Of a stretch of 13,799 bases of DNA, positions 5,291-13,050 are shown one piece after another. The notes under the pieces are model-generated. The model saw only the letters and a list, made by a program, of their open reading frames with translations. It did not search any database and was not told the origin of the DNA. Both the position numbers and the translations under genes were made by a program. Source of the DNA: JAMOAW01 sp039908535 (GTDB lineage: Bacteria > Pseudomonadota > Magnetococcia > Magnetococcales > JADFZT01); assembly GCA_039908535.1 (NCBI GenBank), contig JAMOAW010000078.1, positions 1 through 13,799 of the forward strand, in the 5' to 3' direction. Numbering within the stretch: position 1 is the first letter of the stretch; each line of letters begins with the position of its first letter.

Positions 5291-8038
5291 TTATAACCGT
5301 TCAATCCGTTTTTGAACAAAGCTACGCAATTTATAGTTGAGCTGTCCACTACTCAAGGCCAACTCATAGGCACTCCGAGCCGCTTCCGTCTCCGAGACCT
5401 GCTCTAAAGAGATGGCCATTCCCATACGCCAAATGCCACGATCTGGATAAATATTAAGCAAAGCCTCATAAAGTTCTATGGCTTGCCAATGTTTCTCTTC
5501 ACGTTGATACAAAGCGGCCATAAAGGCTCCAAGACTGGGATCATTTTTAGCCAGGGTTTGAGGATCTTGTCCTTTTATTTGTTTTTCAAGTAATTCCAGT
5601 GCTGGAGACGTCCGATTGCTCGCCACCATCAAACGCGCCAATTGCCGCATAGCTCCCTGATGTTGAGGATAACGTTCTAAAATCTGTTTAAGAAGCTCCT
5701 CCGCCTTTTCCAGATGCCCCCCCTCCTGTGCGATCACCGCCTCACGATAGAGGTTTTCCGCCATCTCTTTTGGTTCAGGTTCCCGAAGTTTCATATGAAT
5801 GGCGTTCATATCCACCGCCGAAGAGGGGGTATTTTGCGCAATCACCTTTTTGATATCCCCAGACTCCAGCTTTTTATCAAGAGAAGCCACCACTGGACGA
5901 TTCACCGCCGTGGCTTTGGTAACAACTGGCACCGAGACCACCGCAGGCATACCCTCTTTTTCTACTGGCTTCATTTTCTCCATTTGCTCCACGGCCACCG
6001 TTTTTGCGCTCTCTGGTGCCGCACTCTTTGCGGCCAAAGAGGAAGGCTTTTGAGCATCCGCCGAGGCCGTCACAACAGACTTTTCTGAAGCCAGAGGAGC
6101 CTTCTGTTCATTGGCTGATTTCATCTGCACTTTATCCGATCCAGTCGCAACAGATTGGGCATCCATTGCGGATGCGACACTCTTTTCAGGAGCCGCTTTT
6201 TTTGGAGTCACAACCGCCTCTGCCTGGGCAACAACCGGTGCCGTCGTTTGTTTGATGCTCTCCTTGGGCTGCTCGACGAGTGGCTGGCCCATTTTTTCTG
6301 ATTCGACCGTAGAGGGAGCCGCCTGAGCAGATCCTTTAGAAACATCCGAATTTGGAAGCAAACGTGCCAATGAGAGCTCTGACTTGCCTGTTTTCTGTTC
6401 GACTGGAATCTCATTACTATTTTTTACAACCGTTTCCGTAGGCTCCAAAGTGGCCACCATGTTGGCCTTTATTGCCGCCGCCTGCTGCGCATCTACACCA
6501 CCCACGATCTGGCCTGGCTCAAAGGAGTCCCACACCGCAACATACGCCAAGGCATGTTCTTTATCCCGATATATCTGAGCCACGGCATTGGCCTGACGAT
6601 ACTCATCAAAACGACCGATACGCACACTTTGCCAAGTCTTGCTCGGATCCTTACGCCCCTGTACGGCACGAACGAAGGCATCATACCCCTTTTCACGCAA
6701 TTTTTTAGCAATCTCTTCTGCCCCATCCAAATTTAGATAGGCCCCCACCTGAATGGAATAGTGAGGTGTTGAGGTGGATTGATTCGTCTGAACCGATGCA
6801 TCCGCTTTTTGAATCTTTTTTTCCACTGGTGTCATCACGTTTTCAGGTACTGAAGCAGCCGCCACCCCAGTAGATGAGAATTCAGAGCGCGCAACCACGC
6901 GGACATCGGCTGGCATCGACTCTTTTTTGGCAAACTTATCCGCTTCAGCTTGAGCCTCTTCCTTAACGGTATATCTCCCCCCAATATGAATGGTATTCCA
7001 GGTACGCCCATCGGAATTGCGTTTTTGCAACACATAAGGAGCATATCCCCGACCACGCAACATTTCGACATCATGCTGAACCGAACTCTCCATCTGATAA
7101 GCCCCCACTTGGACCGTATAAACCGAATGAGCCGGCAACTCACTGACAGCCCCCGCCACTGAGGGGCTCTTCTGAGTCTGCACAGCCGTCTCAGCAGCCG
7201 ATTTTGCCACCACCGTCTCTTTGGCCTCTGTAGATTTCGTTGGCTTCATCGTCGGATTGCTACCAGCCGCTTTGACACCTCCTTTAGCGATATCCGCCTG
7301 GGCCACATGATGACCGTCAGAACCTAAAGCATACAACGTAAGATCAAAATCAACGCTATCTCCTGCATCCAGGGTAAACTGGGTTTTGATATCGTGGTAG
7401 CCATTTTTTTTCAACACCAACTCATACTCACCAGGTGCCCATTCAAATTGCAACGGCGTCACCCCCAAAAATTTACCATCCACCAACAAACCTGCACCCG
7501 GCGGGGTGCTGACTGCGGTGATCAATGCCGTGGTGCCCACCGTTTTGGGTTGCAACGTTGCGGTGGGGGCTGGCTCCTCCTGAGAAGGGGGCGTGGAAAG
7601 ATCAGCCCCCTTGCCACCCTCTGGAACCACAGAAACCGCCTGCGCCAATGCCAACGGTTGTTCCTCTAAAGAAGGAGGTGTCGAGGTTGGCTCAGGAACC
7701 TTTGCCGCCTCTGGAGTCACAGATGTGGTCTGTTGGGGGTCCGATGGAGCGGCTCCCTTCGCCATTTCCGATTCCACCGTTTCCGACAAAACCGTCTGCA
7801 TCTCTTGAACATCCATATTGACCGGAGGAGAAGAACTGGCCGACATTTTCGCCAATATATCTGGTCCAGCCACGACGATCATGGAGAGCGTCAATCCCCA
7901 GACCATCCAGGTTCCCCATGAAACACGGGATCTGGATGGCAAGACCGCAGGTGGCCGATCCAGATGAATTTCACCATCAATCTGTTGTTGACGTTCTGCG
8001 CCGGAATGTTCACTTAATGATTCCAAAATTCGGCTCAC
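5291..8038 (-). CDS. mshN: MshN-like TPR protein with added PEGA and two SPOR domains
   Basis: This protein is a single-pass inner-membrane protein with a large periplasmic part, probably linking the pilus machinery to the peptidoglycan and secretin. Numbered from the GTG at 8038 (915 residues), it has one membrane helix at about 40-58, a PEGA domain at 170-236, SPOR domains at 305-383 and 425-503, a Lys/Ala/Val/Ser-rich linker of about 240 residues and a TPR region at 755-913. The TPR end, with its YPDRGIWRMG motif and ALSSG-x-L near the C-terminus, resembles MshN. The GTG start has GGGAG nine bases upstream and gives MSRILESLSE, like the MSxINxML start I recall for MshN. The alternatives, TTG 8089 and ATG 8080, have poorly placed ribosome sites. 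It lies between mshL and mshE, as mshN does elsewhere, but mshM is missing. MshN is usually far shorter and, to my knowledge, lacks SPOR domains. Confidence 0.8.
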   Translation of the reverse strand: MSRILESLSEHSGAERQQQIDGEIHLDRPPAVLPSRSRVSWGTWMVWGLTLSMIVVAGPDILAKMSASSSPPVNMDVQEMQTVLSETVESEMAKGAAPSDPQQTTSVTPEAAKVPEPTSTPPSLEEQPLALAQAVSVVPEGGKGADLSTPPSQEEPAPTATLQPKTVGTTALITAVSTPPGAGLLVDGKFLGVTPLQFEWAPGEYELVLKKNGYHDIKTQFTLDAGDSVDFDLTLYALGSDGHHVAQADIAKGGVKAAGSNPTMKPTKSTEAKETVVAKSAAETAVQTQKSPSVAGAVSELPAHSVYTVQVGAYQMESSVQHDVEMLRGRGYAPYVLQKRNSDGRTWNTIHIGGRYTVKEEAQAEADKFAKKESMPADVRVVARSEFSSTGVAAASVPENVMTPVEKKIQKADASVQTNQSTSTPHYSIQVGAYLNLDGAEEIAKKLREKGYDAFVRAVQGRKDPSKTWQSVRIGRFDEYRQANAVAQIYRDKEHALAYVAVWDSFEPGQIVGGVDAQQAAAIKANMVATLEPTETVVKNSNEIPVEQKTGKSELSLARLLPNSDVSKGSAQAAPSTVESEKMGQPLVEQPKESIKQTTAPVVAQAEAVVTPKKAAPEKSVASAMDAQSVATGSDKVQMKSANEQKAPLASEKSVVTASADAQKPSSLAAKSAAPESAKTVAVEQMEKMKPVEKEGMPAVVSVPVVTKATAVNRPVVASLDKKLESGDIKKVIAQNTPSSAVDMNAIHMKLREPEPKEMAENLYREAVIAQEGGHLEKAEELLKQILERYPQHQGAMRQLARLMVASNRTSPALELLEKQIKGQDPQTLAKNDPSLGAFMAALYQREEKHWQAIELYEALLNIYPDRGIWRMGMAISLEQVSETEAARSAYELALSSGQLNYKLRSFVQKRIERL

Positions 8039-8119
8039 TTTTCTCTTCTCCCTCTTGACCAAATAACCAGATGACTTCATCCTCACCAAAGGATGCCAAA
8101 TAACGTTTTTTTTAAATTG

Positions 8120-10009
8120 TCAATTTGCCCACCACATCGGGGACTCCCCGTGCATTTTCCGCACCCGTTCTGCGGTCTCGCTGACCACATTGTTCCAACT
8201 TCCGCTCCCCTCTTCCACGATCACCGGTCGCAAAAGAATGACCAGTTCGCTTTTTTTCCAATTTTTTTGATCATGACGAAACAGCATGCCAAACATAGGG
8301 AGATCGGACAATCCCGGCAAACCTTCTTTGTTGTTATTCACCTCACGCTTCATAAGTCCGCCAATCACCGCTACTTCGCCATCACGCACGCGAATAATGC
8401 TATCGGCCTCACGAGAGCTGTTAAAAGCCAACGGGTAAGATTGGGTCTCACCGCCCATGGTGAAGGTTTTTATTTTATCGGTAACTTCATTGACCGTTGG
8501 ATGGACATGCAGGGTAATCCAACCATCATCGCCGACCTGAGGGGTAACATCCAACGCCACCCCTGAAAAAAAGGTGGTAAACACCGGATCCACCGTTCGA
8601 TTAGAGGTGCCACTGGTGGCATTGGTATCGGTTTTCATATCCACATCGGTCATAAAAATTTCATCCGACCCCACCTTGATAACCGCCTTTTGATTATTAA
8701 TGGTGGCCACTCGTGGACTGGAAAGCACCTCCACGTTTCCTTGCTGCTTTAATAAATTAATAAACCCGATAAAATCATGCTCGCGAAAAGCCATGGAGAT
8801 GGGATTGTTCTCAGCTTTTGAAAAAATCAATCCTTGTGTCCATTCCGTGCCATTCATGCCCAGGAATGTCTCGCTTTTGTTTGGCTCACTGGACAAAGGC
8901 TCAAACCGATTACTCCCCAATCCTTTGTTAACCGCCAACCAATCGACCCCAAATTGAAACCCATCGCTCAATTCCACCTCAATGACTTTGGTCTCTAAAA
9001 TCACCTGACGGCGACTGCGGAATTTTAAATCATTCAAAAATCTCCGAATATCCTGAATTTCTTCAGGTGCGGCCCGCACCACAATAATTCCGGCCTGTTT
9101 ATTGATCATAAGATGGCGTCCAGGAGCCAATTTTAACACACTCCCAATTCCAGTCATCAGATCAGGGGTGGTGCTATTACCCGTTGAAGAGGTTCCATGT
9201 GTCGTCTCCCCTACCCCATGGCCCGATATCGCACTTCCACCACTGCCACCCTCATCCACAGCCTCTCCCACACTTAAAAAAGAGGCCAAAGTCATCTCAA
9301 GTTCCTTCCACACATCCGAATCATACCCGGTGGAGACATCCGTACCAGACGACTGGCTGGTCGTAGAGGTACTCTGGACCCCACCACTTGAGGAGGATTG
9401 GGAACTCGTCGTACCTTGACCGCTGCTCACCTTGGTCTGTGTCGTTCCAGTACGGGTGATCGGCAAAAAATCTACCATAAAGGTCTGCGTCATCAAGCGG
9501 GTATTTGGAAAAATTTTATAGCCGCGCAACCCATCGCGTCCACCCGAAGAAAAGGGCTGACAATCAAAGCTATACATTTCACAGACCGTCTCCACGGTTT
9601 CCCAGACGGTGACATTGTGCAACTCAACGCTGATCTCGCCCTTGAGGTCGGGATGGACCACCATATTAATACGGGAATCATCGGTGGCCAGACTTTGAAA
9701 AAAATCTCGGGCCGAAGCCTTATCCACCACAATATCAAACCGCCGTTCCCTTGGAGGTAACAACTCTGGACGCACCAAAGCATCTTTAGGTAACAGGGCA
9801 TTTTGAACACTAATCGGCAATTGTTTCTCTTCGAATTTGGCTCGTTGCTCCTGTTCCAACGCCACTTCCGTGGGAAGGGAATCGGCCATCATGGCATCAT
9901 AAGCTGTTTGAAACTCCATCTCTTTCTTTGTACTGGAACAGGAGTTTCCAGTACAAAGAAAGAGAAAGCTCAAAAACAAACGATAAAATATATATTTATC
10001 TTGTTTCAT
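8120..10009 (-). CDS. mshL: MSHA pilus secretin
   Basis: This 629-residue protein forms the outer-membrane channel for the pilus. The N-terminus is a signal peptide (basic start, hydrophobic 8-19). Cys19 and Cys24 are possible lipidation sites, but neither has a standard lipobox. A secretin/TonB short N-terminal type domain lies at about 88-170, followed by a Ser/Thr/Gly-rich insert at about 187-285. An N1-like segment follows at about 290-330 and the secretin barrel at about 334-598. The barrel shows VEVLSSPRVATINNQ (426-440), PGLSDLPMFGMLF (565-577) and SELVILLRPVIV (587-598). The ATG at 10009 has no good ribosome site, and a perfect hairpin covers codons 15-31. The next in-frame Met (31) would lose the signal peptide. 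Spacing to the downstream mshN-like gene is 81 bases from the start chosen here. Confidence 0.93.
   Translation of the reverse strand: MKQDKYIFYRLFLSFLFLCTGNSCSSTKKEMEFQTAYDAMMADSLPTEVALEQEQRAKFEEKQLPISVQNALLPKDALVRPELLPPRERRFDIVVDKASARDFFQSLATDDSRINMVVHPDLKGEISVELHNVTVWETVETVCEMYSFDCQPFSSGGRDGLRGYKIFPNTRLMTQTFMVDFLPITRTGTTQTKVSSGQGTTSSQSSSSGGVQSTSTTSQSSGTDVSTGYDSDVWKELEMTLASFLSVGEAVDEGGSGGSAISGHGVGETTHGTSSTGNSTTPDLMTGIGSVLKLAPGRHLMINKQAGIIVVRAAPEEIQDIRRFLNDLKFRSRRQVILETKVIEVELSDGFQFGVDWLAVNKGLGSNRFEPLSSEPNKSETFLGMNGTEWTQGLIFSKAENNPISMAFREHDFIGFINLLKQQGNVEVLSSPRVATINNQKAVIKVGSDEIFMTDVDMKTDTNATSGTSNRTVDPVFTTFFSGVALDVTPQVGDDGWITLHVHPTVNEVTDKIKTFTMGGETQSYPLAFNSSREADSIIRVRDGEVAVIGGLMKREVNNNKEGLPGLSDLPMFGMLFRHDQKNWKKSELVILLRPVIVEEGSGSWNNVVSETAERVRKMHGESPMWWAN
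9919..9965 (-). repeat. Perfect 20-bp inverted repeat inside the mshL signal-peptide codons
   Basis: The arms 9919-9938 (TCTCTTTCTTTGTACTGGAA) and 9946-9965 are perfect reverse complements with a 7-base spacer. The transcript would fold into a very stable hairpin at codons 15-31 of mshL. Because the element is a palindrome, the opposite strand encodes a similar peptide. It could be a recent template-switch mutation or a regulatory hairpin affecting translation. Confidence 0.9.
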
Positions 10010-10247
10010 AAAAAGATCAGCCCATTAGCCAGCCATTTAAATCCGGTTTTAAAACAAGCCGAATTAACCTGTTTCTTCTTTGACTAAAAGTTTAAAGCAA
10101 TTTTCATTCCATATAATGAATTCTACCTATTGCCTCATTCAAAGCTCATAAACAATTTTATCCCGCAATTTTAGCTCAAATCCCAATCGACAACAAAAAT
10201 ATCGTCAATAAAATGACTATATGTGATATCATTATTGCTCTTTAGAC
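10010..10247 (-). other. AT-rich gap between mshJ and mshL, no gene seen
   Basis: Other MSHA loci often have a short mshK here. I find no convincing minus-strand reading frame of that kind. The 238 bases are AT-rich and hold a possible promoter (10168-10196). A second promoter would make mshL and the downstream genes a separate transcription unit from mshI-mshJ. Confidence 0.5.
10168..10196 (-). promoter_or_regulatory. Possible sigma-70-type promoter for mshL onward
   Basis: On the minus strand, TTGTTG (10196-10191) and TAAAAT (10173-10168) are separated by 17 bases. They lie about 160 bases upstream of the mshL start. The -10 box is good and the -35 box is moderate. The region is AT-rich, so a chance match is quite possible. 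Confidence 0.35.
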
Positions 10248-10928
10248 TCATCCTCCCACCAACTTGGCATTCAGGCTCAAGGTATAAACAGTCAAATACA
10301 AAGTAGCATCGGGATATTTATCAACACCAAATTCCAGATTGTCCCAAAAAATCCGCCAGGGTGCGGATTCCAAGGCTTTGAGATAGGCCAGGGTGTTGGC
10401 ATACGAACCACGCAATTCCATATGGATATCGTGCCGATACAAAACCACCTTGTGTTCATCGACATTTTTTTTATCCTTATCTTCATCCCCACCAACCAAT
10501 GGATGTGAAGAGATATTGGCGAGAGAGACCAGCATCAAACCGCTATTGCGATCCAAAAATCTGCGCAACAAACCAGCCATTTTTTCTGGAGGGACCAGAG
10601 CTTTTTGGCCCTTTTCCATACGACTACTCATCGTTTGCAGTTCGGCAACCAACGCCTTACGAATATTTTCGCTCTTCTCGTCTGGATTAACCTGCCTGCG
10701 GGCCAAAATTTCATTTTTCAACCCATTCATACTGGCAATTTCACTTTGTAATTTAACTTTTTTTTCCACGAGAATTTTATACTCTTTTTCCACAGGGGTG
10801 ACATAAAAATGATACCAACCTCCCCCCAATACAAATACAAAGGTCACCAATAAATAGATGCGCTCGCGACTGGAGAGTTGGTCTATTTTATCTAAAAGTT
10901 CTAAAAATTGTTTTTTAAGCTTTTCCAT
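10248..10928 (-). CDS. mshJ: MSHA biogenesis protein MshJ (PilO/GspM-like)
   Basis: This 226-residue bitopic inner-membrane protein belongs to the alignment complex that connects the cytoplasmic MshI-type protein to the secretin. A short cytoplasmic start with LSSRERIYLL leads into one membrane helix (about 23-42). A coiled-coil-like stretch follows (about 45-110), then a periplasmic ferredoxin-like domain. Its segment LKALESAPWRIFWDNLEF (183-200), followed by Tyr-Pro and a beta strand ending LYLTVYTLSLNA, is the pattern I associate with MshJ. The ATG at 10928 has GAGG seven bases upstream and follows the PilN-like stop codon by 14 bases, consistent with one operon. Length is normal for the family. 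A downstream AT-rich gap separates it from mshL. Confidence 0.88.
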   Translation of the reverse strand: MEKLKKQFLELLDKIDQLSSRERIYLLVTFVFVLGGGWYHFYVTPVEKEYKILVEKKVKLQSEIASMNGLKNEILARRQVNPDEKSENIRKALVAELQTMSSRMEKGQKALVPPEKMAGLLRRFLDRNSGLMLVSLANISSHPLVGGDEDKDKKNVDEHKVVLYRHDIHMELRGSYANTLAYLKALESAPWRIFWDNLEFGVDKYPDATLYLTVYTLSLNAKLVGG

Positions 10929-10942
10929 TAAGGAGCCTCACC

Positions 10943-11683
10943 TTATTTTTTTTTATTCGAATTTTTCATATTTTTATTTAAATTATCAGAGATTTTAGCC
11001 CCTTGCTCCCGTGAACGTTTGATCTCCTCCAAGGCCTTTTTAGAGGCACTCAAGCCATCCAATTGATCGGCATACATCAACTCGAGATCAGAATCTGTTT
11101 TAATGGCAAAGCCCAAATATTGAGCTTGTTTTAAATCTTTATTCATACTTAAATCGCTAAAAGAATACCCATGAAACACCTCTTCGCCATACAACCGATC
11201 GATATATTTTGGTAACAGATCGGGGGTGGTCACTTTGGTCCGTCCATGCACAATCAACCCCCGTCCCTCCTGAAGCACCCCAAAGGCGGTCAACCAAATA
11301 CCCGATAGTTTTGCCTGCACAAAACCATCCAAAATGGCCGAAAAACCATTTGCAGAGATATTTTTCTCGTTTTCCATATACTTAAGCAAAGCCTCGTTGC
11401 CAATTTTTTCATCTTGCAAACGTTTTATCTCTTCTTTCAGCTTCAGACTCTCTTTGCGCTCTGGATATTTAGCTCCCAAGTCGCCCACTTCTGTGGCCAA
11501 TTGTAGCTGGGTTTTTTCGATTATTTTTATCTCAGCTCGCTTTTTTCCCATCCAAATTGTTATGCCAACCGTCATCATGGTTAACAGAACCACGACCCCC
11601 CCCAAACCAAGCAAAATATTACGAGCAGAAAAGAGTTCGCGATGGATATGAAATTGCGGTTGATAAAAATTGACCTTTTGCAT
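10943..11683 (-). CDS. PilN-like MSHA assembly protein
   Basis: This 246-residue inner-membrane protein occupies the place of PilN in type IV pilus loci. The N-terminal VNFYQPQF motif resembles the conserved (I/V)N(L/F)Y motif by which PilN proteins bind the PilM-type partner. One membrane helix (about 23-46), a Lys/Glu-rich coiled coil (about 48-115) and a PilN-type alpha/beta domain follow. It ends in a charged tail of about 30 residues rich in Lys and Asn. The ATG at 11683 is preferred because GGAGG lies ten bases upstream and because it overlaps the upstream stop codon as TAATG. A longer frame exists up to 11734 but would overlap the upstream gene. The overlap implies translational coupling with the PilM-like partner, which suits a stoichiometric pair. 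Some MSHA loci name this position mshI2; I leave the symbol blank. Confidence 0.82.
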   Translation of the reverse strand: MQKVNFYQPQFHIHRELFSARNILLGLGGVVVLLTMMTVGITIWMGKKRAEIKIIEKTQLQLATEVGDLGAKYPERKESLKLKEEIKRLQDEKIGNEALLKYMENEKNISANGFSAILDGFVQAKLSGIWLTAFGVLQEGRGLIVHGRTKVTTPDLLPKYIDRLYGEEVFHGYSFSDLSMNKDLKQAQYLGFAIKTDSDLELMYADQLDGLSASKKALEEIKRSREQGAKISDNLNKNMKNSNKKK

Positions 11684-12747
11684 TATTCCGCCCCCTCCAG
11701 AAAGCCCATCGCCGCACCAATGACAGGCAAACAACGAGCCACCGCAATGAGATCAAACTCTTCCGAGAATTCAAGAACCGAATTTAGTGCTAACTCTTTG
11801 ATACGCATTCCCAGTTTATCGGACAACACATCGGCCAACCCAGGAATGGGAATTTCCAAGGGGGTGACGTGCAGACTTGCCACCGGATTTTGCATAAAAT
11901 GGCCCTCATAATAGTCTAAAGTGCGTTGTATCTCTAACGCGATGGCATCGACAATGGCAGAGTTGGCCAACTCTTTAGCCTCCACCTTCAACCGCCCAGT
12001 AGACAACGTTTCTAAAAGACGTTCCAGACCAAGATCGATTTTACGCGCTAGATACATGGTTTTATTCCGGGTCACCATCACCATGCCATCCCTTGCCCTG
12101 AGGGACAAAACCCCGACACCTTCGGCATCGTCATCCAATTTTGCCGTGATATTACGCAAAGCCAACTCAAAAATATCAATGCTATGCAACGAAATTTTAG
12201 CCGCATGAAACACCTCGACATATTCACGCACCAAAGCCTCATGGGCGGCGGCCACATAAACCCGACCCGACTCGGTCCCAGAACGGGAGGCTGGTAATTC
12301 AAAGGCCTCCACCACCGCCTCGGTGATGGAATAATCCAAATGATCCTTAATCCGCCAACGCATGGCCGCGCTCAATTCCTCGGGGGGGACATCTGGAGCT
12401 TCAGCAGGCAAGATGACATATTTATTCGATTCCAACGCCCCGACGAATGGCACCTTTTGCAAACCAAACTCCCGCGCCATTTCGGCGGCGGCCCAACTGT
12501 GGGATTGATGTTTCGAAAGGGCCTGAAAAAAACAACAACGCAACAACGGTACTGCCCCTTCACGAGGCACCAAATGGATCACTCCCACCCCTTCCGGCCG
12601 CGAAATCAACCCCGCCACCCCCTCCGTCTCCCCCATTTTGCTTTTTTTGCCCCGCAACAGCAGGGCACGCAACACCCCAAAATCAATTTTACGCAGCGAT
12701 TTAGAGGCTCCAGAGCTCTTCTTTTGATCAGAGGAAAAAAAGGCCAT
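11683..12747 (-). CDS. mshI: MSHA biogenesis protein MshI (PilM-like)
   Basis: This 354-residue cytoplasmic protein, related to the actin-like PilM family, forms the inner base of the pilus machine and should bind the PilN-like protein encoded next. Typical segments are AMRWRIKDHLDY (128-139), the strand pair ending RNKTMYLARKIDLG (227-240) and LEIQRTLDYYEG (271-282). The last is a hallmark of MshI proteins, and a C-terminal Ala/Gly-rich helix (VIGAAMGFL) follows. The ATG at 12747, giving MAFFSSDQKK, is preferred: the frame stays open up to 12822, but that extra segment is AT-rich and unlike the family's soluble N-terminus. The ribosome site (GGGA, about ten bases upstream) is weak. This is the first gene of the minus-strand series, and its TAA overlaps the next ATG. 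Confidence 0.82.
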   Translation of the reverse strand: MAFFSSDQKKSSGASKSLRKIDFGVLRALLLRGKKSKMGETEGVAGLISRPEGVGVIHLVPREGAVPLLRCCFFQALSKHQSHSWAAAEMAREFGLQKVPFVGALESNKYVILPAEAPDVPPEELSAAMRWRIKDHLDYSITEAVVEAFELPASRSGTESGRVYVAAAHEALVREYVEVFHAAKISLHSIDIFELALRNITAKLDDDAEGVGVLSLRARDGMVMVTRNKTMYLARKIDLGLERLLETLSTGRLKVEAKELANSAIVDAIALEIQRTLDYYEGHFMQNPVASLHVTPLEIPIPGLADVLSDKLGMRIKELALNSVLEFSEEFDLIAVARCLPVIGAAMGFLEGAE

Positions 12748-12944
12748 AAATGATTTCCCAAATTTTTTTTTAAATATAAGAAGGTAAAAGAGACTCCTAT
12801 ATTTAAGCAATATATATACCATATAAAAAAACTCAGGACGTTACCCCCATTGAGCAGGAAAAAAAATATCTTGAATTTTATATTGCGAAACAAAATAACG
12901 CACACTTGAGGAGATATCTTTTTTAAAGTCTGTTCTTTTTTTGA

Positions 12945-12974
12945 TTGACTTTCAAAAAAAATTTGCGAGATGAT
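12945..12974 (+). promoter_or_regulatory. Possible promoter of the Rpn-like gene
   Basis: TTGACT (12945-12950) and GATGAT (12969-12974) are 18 bases apart, about 75 bases upstream of the plus-strand gene. The -35 box matches five of six consensus positions, the -10 box four of six. Chance occurrence in AT-rich DNA cannot be excluded. Confidence 0.3.
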
Positions 12975-13016
12975 TGTTTAAGGAGAGATGCTTGATCAGA
13001 CCACATGAACATCTGG

Positions 13017-13028
13017 TTGGTATACCAA
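13017..13028. promoter_or_regulatory. 12-bp perfect palindrome TTGGTATACCAA, possible operator
   Basis: This is a perfect palindrome 22 bases before the Rpn-like start codon and downstream of the possible promoter. That is a position where a repressor could act. Only one copy is visible and no regulator is encoded nearby. Confidence 0.3.
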
Positions 13029-13050
13029 ATTTTTTAAAAAGTGACAGAAA

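Larger units (their letters stand above)
12748..13050. other. AT-rich divergent intergenic region
   Basis: This 303-base spacer separates the msh genes (minus strand) from the Rpn-like gene (plus strand). It is rich in A- and T-runs. I see no gene, RNA or clear minus-strand promoter. A minus-strand TTGTTT-N17-GATATT is the best msh promoter candidate but matches poorly. A six-codon plus-strand frame, MLDQTT, starts at ATG 12988 behind AGGAG, but the spacing of two bases is too short for it to be convincing. Confidence 0.5.

Noticed and set aside
5714..8566. Several plus-strand frames opposite the mshN-like and mshL genes
   Set aside because: They are His/Arg- or Pro-rich shadows of the low-complexity minus-strand coding sequence, with no ribosome sites of note.
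9803..10087. Plus-strand frame encoding a peptide like the mshL signal-peptide region
   Set aside because: The similarity arises because the 20-bp palindrome encodes similar residues on both strands. It is not a second gene.
12748..12822. N-terminal extension of the MshI-like protein to ATG 12822
   Set aside because: The added 25 residues come from AT-rich DNA and form an odd hydrophobic-basic stretch. MAFFSS at 12747 gives a normal soluble start.
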